26,742 nucleotides of DNA, taken from IMG/VR virus record IMGVR_UViG_3300046809_000051, positions 1 through 26,742 of that record. One strand, written 5' to 3'. The first letter of the stretch is position 1; each line of letters opens with the position of its first letter. The notes beneath the pieces were generated by a model, which was not told the DNA's origin, ran no database searches, and saw only the letters and a program-made list of their open reading frames with translations. A program made the position numbers and the translations under genes. This stretch comes from a virus. Of this stretch, positions 1-5,387 are shown piece after piece.

Positions 1-194
1 GGCCCGTCAGCGCACAGAAGCTGCTGGGTGAAGCCATGGCTACCGATGACGGCATGTGGCCCTACGTGGTCAAGGCATTCGAGAAGAAGAAGCTGACCGC
101 AGAAGACGCACTCCGCAACGCCCGCTTGGCCCGCATTCTCCGCTGGCACGATTGGGACAGGACGAAGAAGGAGCCCATTTTATGGACCCCTTAG
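1..194 (+). CDS. Partial CDS, C-terminal end of unknown protein
   Basis: The reading frame is open from the window edge (first whole codon at base 3) and stops with TAG at 192-194. The visible 63 residues include EKKKLTAEDALRNARLARIL, a charged helical stretch, followed by a Trp-containing tail. The start lies upstream of the window, although an in-frame ATG exists at 36. The next gene's AAGGAG and ATG sit inside its last codons, so the two are translationally coupled. No family is recognised. It could be a short complete gene starting at 36, but the open frame before that ATG favours a longer protein. Confidence 0.6.
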   Translation, partial: PVSAQKLLGEAMATDDGMWPYVVKAFEKKKLTAEDALRNARLARILRWHDWDRTKKEPILWTP

Positions 195-316
195 ATTTTC
201 CCGTGAGCTTTCCGCTTGGCATCATCGTGATCCACGAGCGCGTGCTGGAAGAGGACCGCGAGGTAACCAAGGAGCCTATTGGGTTCGTGCATTTCAAGGA
301 CAAGGAAGAAGAATGA
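182..316 (+). CDS. Small hypothetical protein, 44 aa
   Basis: The protein starts MDPLDFPVSF and ends in an acidic/lysine tail (KDKEEE). ATG 182 is preceded by a good AAGGAG (168-173) at 8-base spacing, which is why this start is preferred over an upstream in-frame start near 56 that lacks one. It overlaps the preceding gene by 13 bases and the next by an ATGA junction, so it is part of a coupled early operon. The composition suggests a small soluble protein with one central beta-strand region (GIIVIHERV). No function is recognised. Confidence 0.6.
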   Translation: MDPLDFPVSFPLGIIVIHERVLEEDREVTKEPIGFVHFKDKEEE

Positions 317-789
317 CACTCTATCTCGACCTTGACGGGGTCTTAGCTGACTTCGACAAGGCAGCGGGCGCCGCAATGGGCACCGACAACATCTACAAGT
401 ACGAGTTCGTTTGGGGCACGGGGAAGTTCTGGGACAAGATCAACGAGGACCCATCGTTCTTCGCCCACCTCGATCCCATGCCCGACTGCTTCCAGCTGTG
501 GCGCGCGGTTTGCCCTCTCGATCCCGTGATCCTCACGGCGATCCCGAGCACCAACGGGGATAAGGTCGCAAAGCAGAAGAAGCAATGGGTTGAAGACTAC
601 CTTGGCTACTATCAGGTCATCACCTGCCCGACCAAGGAAAAGCCGAACTTCTGCAAGCCCGGGGATATCCTGATCGATGACCGAGCGGTGAACCGCGACG
701 CATGGATAGCTAAGGGCGGCACCTACATCATTCACACGACAGCCGCGCGCTCCATTGGGGCGCTTCAGGCATTGGGGATTATCGACTGA
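313..789 (+). CDS. HAD-family 5'(3')-deoxyribonucleotidase-like phosphatase
   Basis: This 158-residue protein opens with YLDLDGVLADFD, the HAD motif I (DxDGxxxD) that supplies the nucleophilic Asp (residue 6) and the acid/base Asp (residue 8). Motif II is probably the Thr of LTAIPS, and motif IV is GDILIDDR, with an Asp pair for Mg2+. Length and motif layout match the small cytosolic/phage NT5C-type nucleotidases, which dephosphorylate deoxynucleoside monophosphates. It starts with an ATGA overlap on the previous gene and a GGAAG ribosome site. It is followed without a gap by a dATP/dGTP diphosphohydrolase-like gene, which supports a role in reshaping dNTP pools during phage replication. Substrate preference cannot be read from sequence; a nucleic-acid-end phosphatase is an alternative. 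Confidence 0.85.
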   Translation: MTLYLDLDGVLADFDKAAGAAMGTDNIYKYEFVWGTGKFWDKINEDPSFFAHLDPMPDCFQLWRAVCPLDPVILTAIPSTNGDKVAKQKKQWVEDYLGYYQVITCPTKEKPNFCKPGDILIDDRAVNRDAWIAKGGTYIIHTTAARSIGALQALGIID

Positions 790-1235
790 TGCCATCACAG
801 AAGACACTCGACAGATTCGAGGAAGAGCGGCAGTGCGTAGAGCAACCGCGTAGCCTTGACGAGCTATATAAGCGCGCCGACGCAGCTAGGGCCATTGCTG
901 CACAAGAGCCTCCGCTGGTCCGCGTGTTCGCCTCCGGCGCCACCCGTGACCTTGACGAGAACAAGCTGGACTTCGACGGCTTCTTTTCGCCGCTCGTGAT
1001 GGAAGAGTTCGCGAAGTACATGCACGGCAAGCGCAAGATGGCCGATGGCTCCATGCGTGACAGTGACAACTGGCAGAAGGGTATTCCGCTCGACGCCTAC
1101 ATGAAGAGCATGTGGCGCCATTTCTTCGCGGTGTGGAAGAGCCACCGTGAGGGCACGGTTTCCCGCGAGGACCTGATGGGCCTGATGTTCAACGTGCAGG
1201 GCTTCATCCACGAGACGCTGAAGAATGGCGTGTAA
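789..1235 (+). CDS. dATP/dGTP diphosphohydrolase-like protein (DUF5664 family)
   Basis: The 148-residue protein has the pattern of the phage dATP/dGTP diphosphohydrolase N-terminal family (formerly DUF5664). SGATRDLDENKLDFDGF corresponds to the usual entry motif, DNWQKGIPLDAYMKS to the conserved NWxKG segment, and WRHFFAVW to the conserved RH helix. A last helix containing FNVQGFIHE follows. Family members such as MazZ hydrolyse dGTP or dATP to the monophosphate plus pyrophosphate, in some phages supplying dGMP for 2-aminoadenine synthesis. The His-rich end of the family signature is less clear here, so activity is not assured. It begins on the TGATG overlap with the HAD nucleotidase, and together they suggest a dNTP-to-deoxynucleoside route. 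The N-terminal 40 residues are charged, helical and of unknown role. Confidence 0.75.
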   Translation: MPSQKTLDRFEEERQCVEQPRSLDELYKRADAARAIAAQEPPLVRVFASGATRDLDENKLDFDGFFSPLVMEEFAKYMHGKRKMADGSMRDSDNWQKGIPLDAYMKSMWRHFFAVWKSHREGTVSREDLMGLMFNVQGFIHETLKNGV

Positions 1236-1488
1236 AGTCCACAGGGACGCGCACGGCACTAGCTACCAAATACCAGCAGCAGAGACCATCAAGACCCCGG
1301 GGCGGCAGACGCTTCCGGGGTCTCCGCTGTTAGACGTGTGGTGGGCTAGGCGTTTCAAAAGCCGCGCCGAAGAAACCCTTATCATCAAACAAGAGAACAT
1401 GACGGATCGCGCTGACGTGGTCGAGCTAACGCTTGGCCAAGTCTACGACCTGATTGCTGCTCTCAACAAGGCAGTAGAGAACACATGA
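1225..1488 (+). CDS. Hypothetical protein, 87 aa (start uncertain)
   Basis: The open frame runs from ATG 1225, overlapping the preceding gene by 11 bases, to TGA at 1486-1488, overlapping the RNA ligase start by ATGA. A second possible start at ATG 1399 would give only 29 residues (MTDRADVVEL...) and would leave 1236-1398 as leader. The middle holds a Pro/Gly segment and a WWARRF patch. The last 29 residues look like one amphipathic helix. Neither start has a strong Shine-Dalgarno. The stretch also contains a perfect 9-bp inverted repeat (1292-1323), so coding status of the first half is uncertain. No family is recognised. Confidence 0.45.
   Translation: MACKVHRDAHGTSYQIPAAETIKTPGRQTLPGSPLLDVWWARRFKSRAEETLIIKQENMTDRADVVELTLGQVYDLIAALNKAVENT
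1292..1323 (+). repeat. Perfect 9-bp inverted repeat (hairpin) in early operon
   Basis: AGACCCCGG (1292-1300) and CCGGGGTCT (1315-1323) are exact reverse complements around a 14-base loop. There is no following T run, so this is not an intrinsic terminator. It sits between the diphosphohydrolase gene and the RNA ligase, inside the weakly supported first half of the 87-residue reading frame. It may be a processing or attenuation structure. Confidence 0.55.
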
Positions 1489-2078
1489 ACGTTTTCGAAC
1501 CGTTCCCCAAGCTTGCCCGTCTTTCAAGGGGCTGCACGATTACCGAGAAGCTCGATGGAACGAATGCCCAGATCATCATCCGCAAGCACGAGGGGCTCCC
1601 GGTGCCTACCGACTTTAGCTCATGGCTGGAGCAGGAGGATGGTTGGTACGAAATCACGGCAGGGTCACGCACGCGCCTGATCCGTCCCGGCAAGGACACT
1701 GATAACTACGGCTTCGCAGAGTGGGTTTGGTCTCACGCGGCTGAGCTAGTGAAGCTGGGCGAAGGCCGACACTTTGGCGAGTGGTACGGCCGGGGCATCC
1801 AGCGCAACTATGGCTTAGCTGAGCGCCGCTTCGCTCTGTTCGACACCAGCCGTTGGCCTGAGCAGCGCCCGCGTCCCGCGTGTGTCGAGGTGGTGCCTGT
1901 GCTCCACAGCGGCGAGTTCTCAACTGACGCGGTCGAGTCCGCGATGCTGAAGCTCGCCACCTATGGCTCAGTAGCAGTACCGGGCTTTATGTTTCCCGAG
2001 GGCGTCGTGGTCTACCACAGCGCCTCTCGCACATCCTTCAAGAAAACCTTCGATGACCGGCACAAGGAGGCCGCATAA
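1485..2078 (+). CDS. RNA ligase-like nucleotidyltransferase (Rnl2-type core)
   Basis: The 197-residue protein carries ligase motif I as EKLDGTN, with the probable adenylated lysine at residue 22. It also has an AGSRTR motif near 59-64 (motif Ia), FGEWYG near 97-102 (motif III, acidic Glu99), PEGVVVY (motif IV) and a C-terminal SFKKTF (motif V lysines). These are the elements of the covalent nucleotidyltransferase fold of the RNA ligase 2 family, which seals nicked RNA using ATP. T4 Rnl2 is about 330 residues; here only the catalytic core is present, with no separate C-terminal domain. In phages such enzymes often repair tRNAs cut by host defence nucleases. The start is fixed by an ATGA overlap with the previous gene. 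Confidence 0.88.
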   Translation: MNVFEPFPKLARLSRGCTITEKLDGTNAQIIIRKHEGLPVPTDFSSWLEQEDGWYEITAGSRTRLIRPGKDTDNYGFAEWVWSHAAELVKLGEGRHFGEWYGRGIQRNYGLAERRFALFDTSRWPEQRPRPACVEVVPVLHSGEFSTDAVESAMLKLATYGSVAVPGFMFPEGVVVYHSASRTSFKKTFDDRHKEAA

Positions 2079-2080
2079 CT

Positions 2081-2266
2081 ATGACCAACGCATTCAATTC
2101 CAAACACGAGACCCCTATCGGTGGCACCGAAGTCGCTGAGCGCCTTAAGGGCATTCTGAAAGCGGCTGGCGTCAAGATGCTCATCACTGACGCTCGCGTG
2201 TCGGCCATCTTCCCTGACGGCTCCGTGGCACGCTACCAAGAACTCTACATGGACACCGAGCAGTAA
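2081..2266 (+). CDS. Hypothetical protein, 61 aa
   Basis: The small soluble protein starts MTNAFNSKHE, three bases after the RNA ligase stop, with CAAGGAGG just upstream inside the ligase end as a strong ribosome site. A helix (TEVAERLKGILKAAGVK) is followed by two predicted beta strands (KMLITDARVS and IFPDGSVARY), an alpha-beta-beta layout seen in many small phage proteins. No family is recognised. Its position between the ligase and a metallopeptidase gives no functional hint beyond early expression. Confidence 0.7.
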   Translation: MTNAFNSKHETPIGGTEVAERLKGILKAAGVKMLITDARVSAIFPDGSVARYQELYMDTEQ

Positions 2267-2269
2267 CCC

Positions 2270-2617
2270 ATGACCCCTGATGTGGAAGTAGTGCTCCGCA
2301 CCCTTCCTCGCAGGATCAAGGTTGGTGCTTACGATTGGCGCATCAAGGTCGATCCGGGTCCTAGCGAGGACTACGGGGAGACCAACTTCGACAAGGCCGA
2401 GATAACTATTTGGCCAGCTAACCACCAATCTCCCGAACGCATCGTCGGCACCGTTATCCACGAGCTACTTCACTGCATCTACGGCGATGCGGGGCTAGAC
2501 GTGAATGACGAAGAGGAGCGTGTGGTGGTCAGCTTTGAGACCGGCCTTGTCTCGCTGTTCCGCGACAATCCCAAGCTACTCAACTGGATCAAACGAGGAC
2601 TGAAGCAATCACCATGA
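2270..2617 (+). CDS. Predicted zinc metallopeptidase with HELLH motif
   Basis: The 115-residue protein has an N-terminal beta-rich part (RIKVGAYDWRIKVD, AEITIW) and then TVIHELLHCIYG, a HExxH zinc site with His64, Glu65 and His68. An acidic helix follows (NDEEERVVVSFE), which could supply the third ligand. The fold order (strands, HExxH helix, EEERVV helix, C-terminal LFRDNP-LLNWI) matches a common family of small phage and bacterial metallopeptidase-like proteins related to the SprT/ImmA-type gluzincins. A target, perhaps a host regulator, is not evident. It begins three bases after the previous gene and ends in an ATGA overlap with the next. Confidence 0.75.
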   Translation: MTPDVEVVLRTLPRRIKVGAYDWRIKVDPGPSEDYGETNFDKAEITIWPANHQSPERIVGTVIHELLHCIYGDAGLDVNDEEERVVVSFETGLVSLFRDNPKLLNWIKRGLKQSP

Positions 2618-2988
2618 ATGACGACAAGCTGAAGCAGATGCTTAAGTTGGTTGGTGAGTATCGAGCCGAGGAGGCTGCCACCGGCTCTTGGTTAGCTACG
2701 GAGGACAAACGCAACACCGATAACCTCGACCTGTTCGAAGCGATGTTGCGCGAGGCTTACCCAGACGTGACCCTTGTGGTCGCTGGGCATCACATCATGG
2801 CCATGCGCCAAGGGAAGCCGCTTCCTATTGAGGTGGCTAGCCCGGACACGCTGATCTTCAACCACCACATAGCGCAGAAGATTTGGGGAGACCCTTATCT
2901 TTACATTCTTGCTCAGCTTGCAGCTAAACCGCCAGCGGCCCGGGACGAGCTACTGCGGCAGCTGTTCTACAACAGGAAGCCTCAATGA
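2614..2988 (+). CDS. Hypothetical protein, 124 aa
   Basis: The mostly helical soluble protein starts MNDDKLKQML at an ATGA overlap with the metallopeptidase. It has an N-terminal charged helix, a central strand (DVTLVVAGHHIMAMRQG) and a second part with FNHHIAQKIWGDPYLYIL. Two His-His pairs (GHH and NHH) could bind metal but this is not a known motif. The last helix (RDELLRQLFYN) leads into an ATGA overlap with a 37-residue membrane protein. No family is recognised. Confidence 0.7.
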   Translation: MNDDKLKQMLKLVGEYRAEEAATGSWLATEDKRNTDNLDLFEAMLREAYPDVTLVVAGHHIMAMRQGKPLPIEVASPDTLIFNHHIAQKIWGDPYLYILAQLAAKPPAARDELLRQLFYNRKPQ

Positions 2989-3098
2989 TAGTCGCTTTGC
3001 TGCTCAACCACATTCTTGATGCTATCGGCATCTTCGCCATCATCACCACCACAATCAAAATCTCGCTTCGCTATCCGCTGAGGCGTTGGTTCTACTAG
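2985..3098 (+). CDS. Small single-span membrane protein, 37 aa
   Basis: ATG at 2985 overlaps the previous stop (ATGA), and the frame ends with TAG at 3096-3098, just before TerB. Almost the entire protein is a hydrophobic segment (IVALLLNHILDAIGIFAII) followed by a basic tail (RYPLRRWFY), so the C-terminus should face the cytoplasm. It immediately precedes the TerB/TerC module, which contains another small membrane protein, so it may be part of that system. The frame is supported by the coupled start and membrane-protein composition rather than homology. Confidence 0.6.
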   Translation: MIVALLLNHILDAIGIFAIITTTIKISLRYPLRRWFY

Positions 3099-3109
3099 AG
3101 GAAAACACT

Positions 3110-3544
3110 ATGGGTCTGCTCTCGAAAATCTTCTCCGACGCCAAGCGTGCTGTGAACTCGTACGTTGGCGACGATACGTTCCTGAAGGGCGTAGCTAGCG
3201 CTGCTGCCAACGTGACCGCCGCTGATGGCGTGGTCGAAGACAGCGAAGTCGATGCTGCCATCAAGGGCATGCAGTCGAACGCCATCGTCGCGGCTTCCTT
3301 CAACTCCACCCAGATCAGCGATGCCTACGGGCTCGCCCTGATCCGCGCGAAGACCCGTGCGGGCCGCATGGAGAACAAGCGCAACATCGAGGCCCTCGTG
3401 ACCCGGGAGGTTACCGTGCGGCAGGACGTGTTCCTGATCGCTGCGGACGTGGCTGATGATGGCGGCATTGGTCAGCAGGAAATGGCTGTTCTGATGGACA
3501 TCGGCGGCCTGCTGAACCTCGACGCCAAGAAGCTGCTGGGCTGA
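3110..3544 (+). CDS. terB: TerB-family (tellurite resistance-type) protein
   Basis: The 144-residue protein starts MGLLSKIFSD at ATG 3110, behind GAGGAAAACACT; an upstream in-frame start at 3086 has no ribosome site. The all-helical TerB domain covers most of the length. The acidic motif AADGVVEDSE (residues 37-46) and its degenerate counterpart ADDGGIGQQE in the second half mark the duplicated metal-binding helices of the family. In bacterial Ter systems TerB is a cytoplasmic/membrane-associated protein that pairs with the membrane protein TerC. Here a TerC gene lies 0.5 kb downstream, so the pair probably works together at the inner membrane. The amphipathic N-terminal helix could help membrane contact. 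Its regulation is not visible. Confidence 0.85.
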   Translation: MGLLSKIFSDAKRAVNSYVGDDTFLKGVASAAANVTAADGVVEDSEVDAAIKGMQSNAIVAASFNSTQISDAYGLALIRAKTRAGRMENKRNIEALVTREVTVRQDVFLIAADVADDGGIGQQEMAVLMDIGGLLNLDAKKLLG

Positions 3545-3639
3545 TGGTCGTCATTAGCGCCTCAGACATTCTCGCCCTCGCCATGGTCGTCATGGGAGGG
3601 CTTTACGCGCTCTGGCTCATCTTCAAGGCCGGGCGCTAG
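3544..3639 (+). CDS. Very small membrane protein, 31 aa
   Basis: ATG 3544 overlaps the TerB stop codon (TGATG) and the frame ends at TAG 3637-3639. The protein is one transmembrane helix (ILALAMVVMGGLYALWLIF) with a short basic end (KAGR), giving a predicted outside-N, inside-C topology. The tight coupling to TerB suggests equimolar synthesis and a possible role in anchoring TerB or completing a TerB-TerC membrane complex; this is inference from position only. Confidence 0.55.
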   Translation: MVVISASDILALAMVVMGGLYALWLIFKAGR

Positions 3640-3658
3640 CTAACCAACAAGGAACACC

Positions 3659-3892
3659 ATGTTCTCCAAGATCAAAGCTTTCTTCGTTCGCGTCGAACAC
3701 GACGTTGAGGCGATCATCGCGAACTTCACCGACACCATCACGAAGCTGGAGGCCGCCGCGAAAGCGAAGGCCACCGAGTTCGACACGCTGACCGAAGAAG
3801 CTGAGGCCCTCAAGGCCAAGGCGAGCGCCGCGCTTGCTGCTTCCGACAAGGCGGCTGCGGTTGCCGACAAGATCAAGGCCCTCGTTGCCTAA
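3659..3892 (+). CDS. Ala/Lys-rich coiled-coil protein, 77 aa, in Ter module
   Basis: The protein starts MFSKIKAFFVRVEHDVEAII behind CAAGGAACACC. After the amphipathic N-terminal helix, which resembles the start of the TerB protein, it becomes a continuous Ala/Lys/Glu heptad-type helix (residues about 25-75) without Pro or Gly, so it is probably an elongated oligomer. It lies between TerB and the TerC leader. The same style of start site (AAGGAACA-CAC-ATG) is used by TerB, this gene and TerC, which suggests a common expression programme. No family is recognised. Confidence 0.75.
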   Translation: MFSKIKAFFVRVEHDVEAIIANFTDTITKLEAAAKAKATEFDTLTEEAEALKAKASAALAASDKAAAVADKIKALVA

Positions 3893-4039
3893 GAGATTTC
3901 CCCGACTGTCTGTGCACGGGCACCGGGCGCCGGTTGGACGGCGAGACGCTCTGATCCAACAGAGGTCCCTAGGCTAACGCCTGTACGGGGGACCGCAGAG
4001 GGTGTGAGCCCCTCACAATCAATTCAAAGGAACAACACT
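3893..4039 (+). promoter_or_regulatory. Structured 5' leader of terC; candidate riboswitch
   Basis: The 147 untranslated bases before the TerC start hold several helices. These are ACCGG-GCG-CCGGT (3922-3934); TTGGA (3934-3938) with TCCAA (3955-3959); CTCTG (3949-3953) with CAGAG (3960-3964); GGTCCC (3964-3969) with GGGACC (3989-3994) enclosing AGGC-TAAC-GCCT; and TGTGAG-CCC-CTCACA (4003-4017), ten bases before the AAAGGA ribosome site. The second and third overlap so that they exclude each other, as in a switch. YjbE/YkoY-type TerC genes are the classic targets of the yybP-ykoY Mn2+ riboswitch, but the diagnostic GGGGAGUAG of that class is not present. The function is therefore proposed, not shown. 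Confidence 0.4.
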
Positions 4040-4702
4040 ATGGACACTATGTTCTGGGCCGCACTTCTCGGTATCGTATGGATTGACTTGCTGCTCTCCG
4101 GCGACAACGCGGTAGTTATCGCGTTGGTCAGCCGCCAGCTGCCAGCTAACAAGCAGAAGTGGGGCATCATCGGGGGCACCGTGGCCGCTATCGGCCTCCG
4201 GGTGGCCATGGCGTTCTTCGCTGCGGCGCTTCTGGGCGTACCTGGGCTCAGCCTGATCGGCGGCGTCTTCCTGCTCTACGTGGCAGCTAAGCTAGTCATG
4301 GGCGAAGACGACGAAGAGGGGGCTGTGAAGCCCGCAGTGACCCTGTGGGCCGCTATTGCCACCATTGCAGCTGCGGACGCCAGCATGAGCCTCGACAACG
4401 TCATGGCCATTGCCGCGCTGTCTCACGGCTCGATGCTGCTTATGGCGCTGGGCGTGCTCCTGTCGATCCCGCTGGTTATCGCTGGGGCCGCTATCATCTC
4501 CAAGGTCATTGGTCGCTTCCCGGTCCTCGTGTGGGCCGGTGGTGCTCTGTTGGCTTGGGTGGCTGGGGGCATCATTGCCTCTGACCCGTGGGCCGTGCCT
4601 TACGTTGACCACTACATGACAGCGGCGGCCTGCGTGGTTGCCGTGCTGGCCGTTGGTTGGTTCTCCAAACTGGATAAGGCCGATGCAGCAGCCGGAGCCT
4701 AA
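4040..4702 (+). CDS. terC: TerC/YjbE-family integral membrane protein (putative metal transporter)
   Basis: The 220-residue membrane protein starts at ATG 4040 behind AAAGGAACAACACT; an in-frame extension upstream to 4004 would lie in the leader and has no ribosome site. About seven transmembrane helices are visible. The two family signatures are WIDLLLSGDNAVVI (Asp16, Asp22, Asn23) and ADASMSLDNVMAI (Asp113, Asp119, Asn120), the acidic intramembrane motifs of TerC proteins. An acidic cytoplasmic loop (GEDDEEG) separates the halves. Length and spacing match the YjbE subfamily, linked in bacteria to Mn2+ export or metallation of exported proteins. With TerB upstream it forms a phage-borne Ter module. 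Possible roles are metal homeostasis, membrane stress protection or superinfection exclusion. Confidence 0.93.
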   Translation: MDTMFWAALLGIVWIDLLLSGDNAVVIALVSRQLPANKQKWGIIGGTVAAIGLRVAMAFFAAALLGVPGLSLIGGVFLLYVAAKLVMGEDDEEGAVKPAVTLWAAIATIAAADASMSLDNVMAIAALSHGSMLLMALGVLLSIPLVIAGAAIISKVIGRFPVLVWAGGALLAWVAGGIIASDPWAVPYVDHYMTAAACVVAVLAVGWFSKLDKADAAAGA

Positions 4703-4829
4703 CATCATTCAAGTCTACATCACCGACTTCTACGCCACCCACGGCCACTACGTAATCAGCGGATTGGGGCACTGGCCTTCCTATAGCTATTGGCTGATCC
4801 CGGGGACATGGAGAGACGATGAAACCTGA
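4683..4829 (+). CDS. Hypothetical protein, 48 aa
   Basis: ATG 4683 lies inside the end of terC in another frame, and the frame ends with TGA after RDDET. The protein starts MQQPEPNIIQ and is rich in aromatic residues and histidine (VYITDFYATHGHYVI, HWPSYSYW). It has the strand-turn-strand look of a tiny beta protein. It overlaps the next gene by 11 bases. The evidence is continuity of the packed operon and plausible composition; no family is recognised. Confidence 0.5.
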   Translation: MQQPEPNIIQVYITDFYATHGHYVISGLGHWPSYSYWLIPGTWRDDET

Positions 4830-4995
4830 GTTCATACGCGGCCAAAAGCCGCCCTACGAAGTGGTGCGAACCCCTCGTGGGTCCGTTGTCGTTTGTGAGG
4901 CCCATGTGGTCACCGACGAACTCAAGGAAGGCGAGGCGCAGGCTTTAGCCCGGGCCCTCAACATGGAATTTGAAACAAGGATGCTGCGGCAATGA
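4819..4995 (+). CDS. Hypothetical protein, 58 aa
   Basis: ATG 4819 overlaps the previous gene and has GGAGAGACG upstream as ribosome site. The frame ends in a 4-base ATGA overlap with the next gene. The protein starts MKPEFIRGQK, has two predicted strands (YEVVRTPRG, SVVVCEAHVV) and a C-terminal helix (GEAQALARALNMEFETRML), a compact beta-beta-alpha layout. No family is recognised. Confidence 0.6.
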   Translation: MKPEFIRGQKPPYEVVRTPRGSVVVCEAHVVTDELKEGEAQALARALNMEFETRMLRQ

Positions 4996-5207
4996 ACGAG
5001 CGCGAACGAGAACACGCACCATATCACGAGCGGCGGCTGGAGCAGCAGCAGCTGGACGCCCTCCTGCGCATTGAGGAGCAGCTATTCGCCATCGGCAAGG
5101 CGCTCACGGCCCGCACGGTAATCACGGGGCCCGCTGAGGAGCCTGAGGAAGAGCAGCCAAGCGTGAATGCGCGCGGCGAGATTAAGCCCCGGGGCAAGCG
5201 TAAGTGA
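4992..5207 (+). CDS. Hypothetical coiled-coil protein, 71 aa
   Basis: The protein starts MNEREREHAP. An Arg/Glu/Gln-rich helix (ERRLEQQQLDALLRIEEQLF, residues 13-32) is a likely dimerising coiled coil. It is followed by an acidic linker (PAEEPEEEQP) and a basic tail (IKPRGKRK) that could touch nucleic acid. The start is fixed by the ATGA overlap and the end overlaps a GTG start by four bases. No family is recognised. Confidence 0.65.
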   Translation: MNEREREHAPYHERRLEQQQLDALLRIEEQLFAIGKALTARTVITGPAEEPEEEQPSVNARGEIKPRGKRK

Positions 5208-5380
5208 AGCTGCAAACCTTTGACTGCGGCGAGCTAGTCGAGCAGCTGGCCGAAGTCATCGAGCAGTACATGGAGGATCACCCAGAGACCACGCCCGACG
5301 AAGTCGCAGCGACGGTCAGCTACGTGCATGGGTGCATCTTCCGGTTAGCTAGCGACACACCACCAAGCAAATTGCATTGA
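5204..5380 (+). CDS. Hypothetical protein, 58 aa, GTG start
   Basis: GTG 5204 overlaps the previous stop (GTGA) and the frame ends with TGA 5378-5380. The product reads MKLQTFDCGELVEQLAEVIE..., with two helices separated by an acidic turn (EDHPETTPDE) and a C-terminal Ser/Lys tail. There is no strong ribosome site of its own, so translation is probably coupled. No family is recognised. Confidence 0.55.
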   Translation: MKLQTFDCGELVEQLAEVIEQYMEDHPETTPDEVAATVSYVHGCIFRLASDTPPSKLH

Positions 5381-5387
5381 GGGATAC

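Noticed and set aside
343-807. - strand open frame antisense to the HAD nucleotidase
   Set aside because: The + strand protein has intact HAD motifs and coupled starts. The antisense frame has none.
3934-3964. H-type pseudoknot from TTGGA/TCCAA and CTCTG/CAGAG
   Set aside because: The two 3' strands are adjacent, leaving no loop to cross a 5-bp stem. Alternative exclusive helices are more realistic.
3893-4039. Confident call of a canonical yybP-ykoY Mn2+ riboswitch
   Set aside because: The genomic context fits, but the conserved GGGGAGUAG element cannot be found, so only a candidate structured leader is reported.
4292-4708. - strand open frame of 138 codons antisense to terC
   Set aside because: The terC frame carries both family motifs. 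The antisense product is His/Gly/Arg-rich noise.
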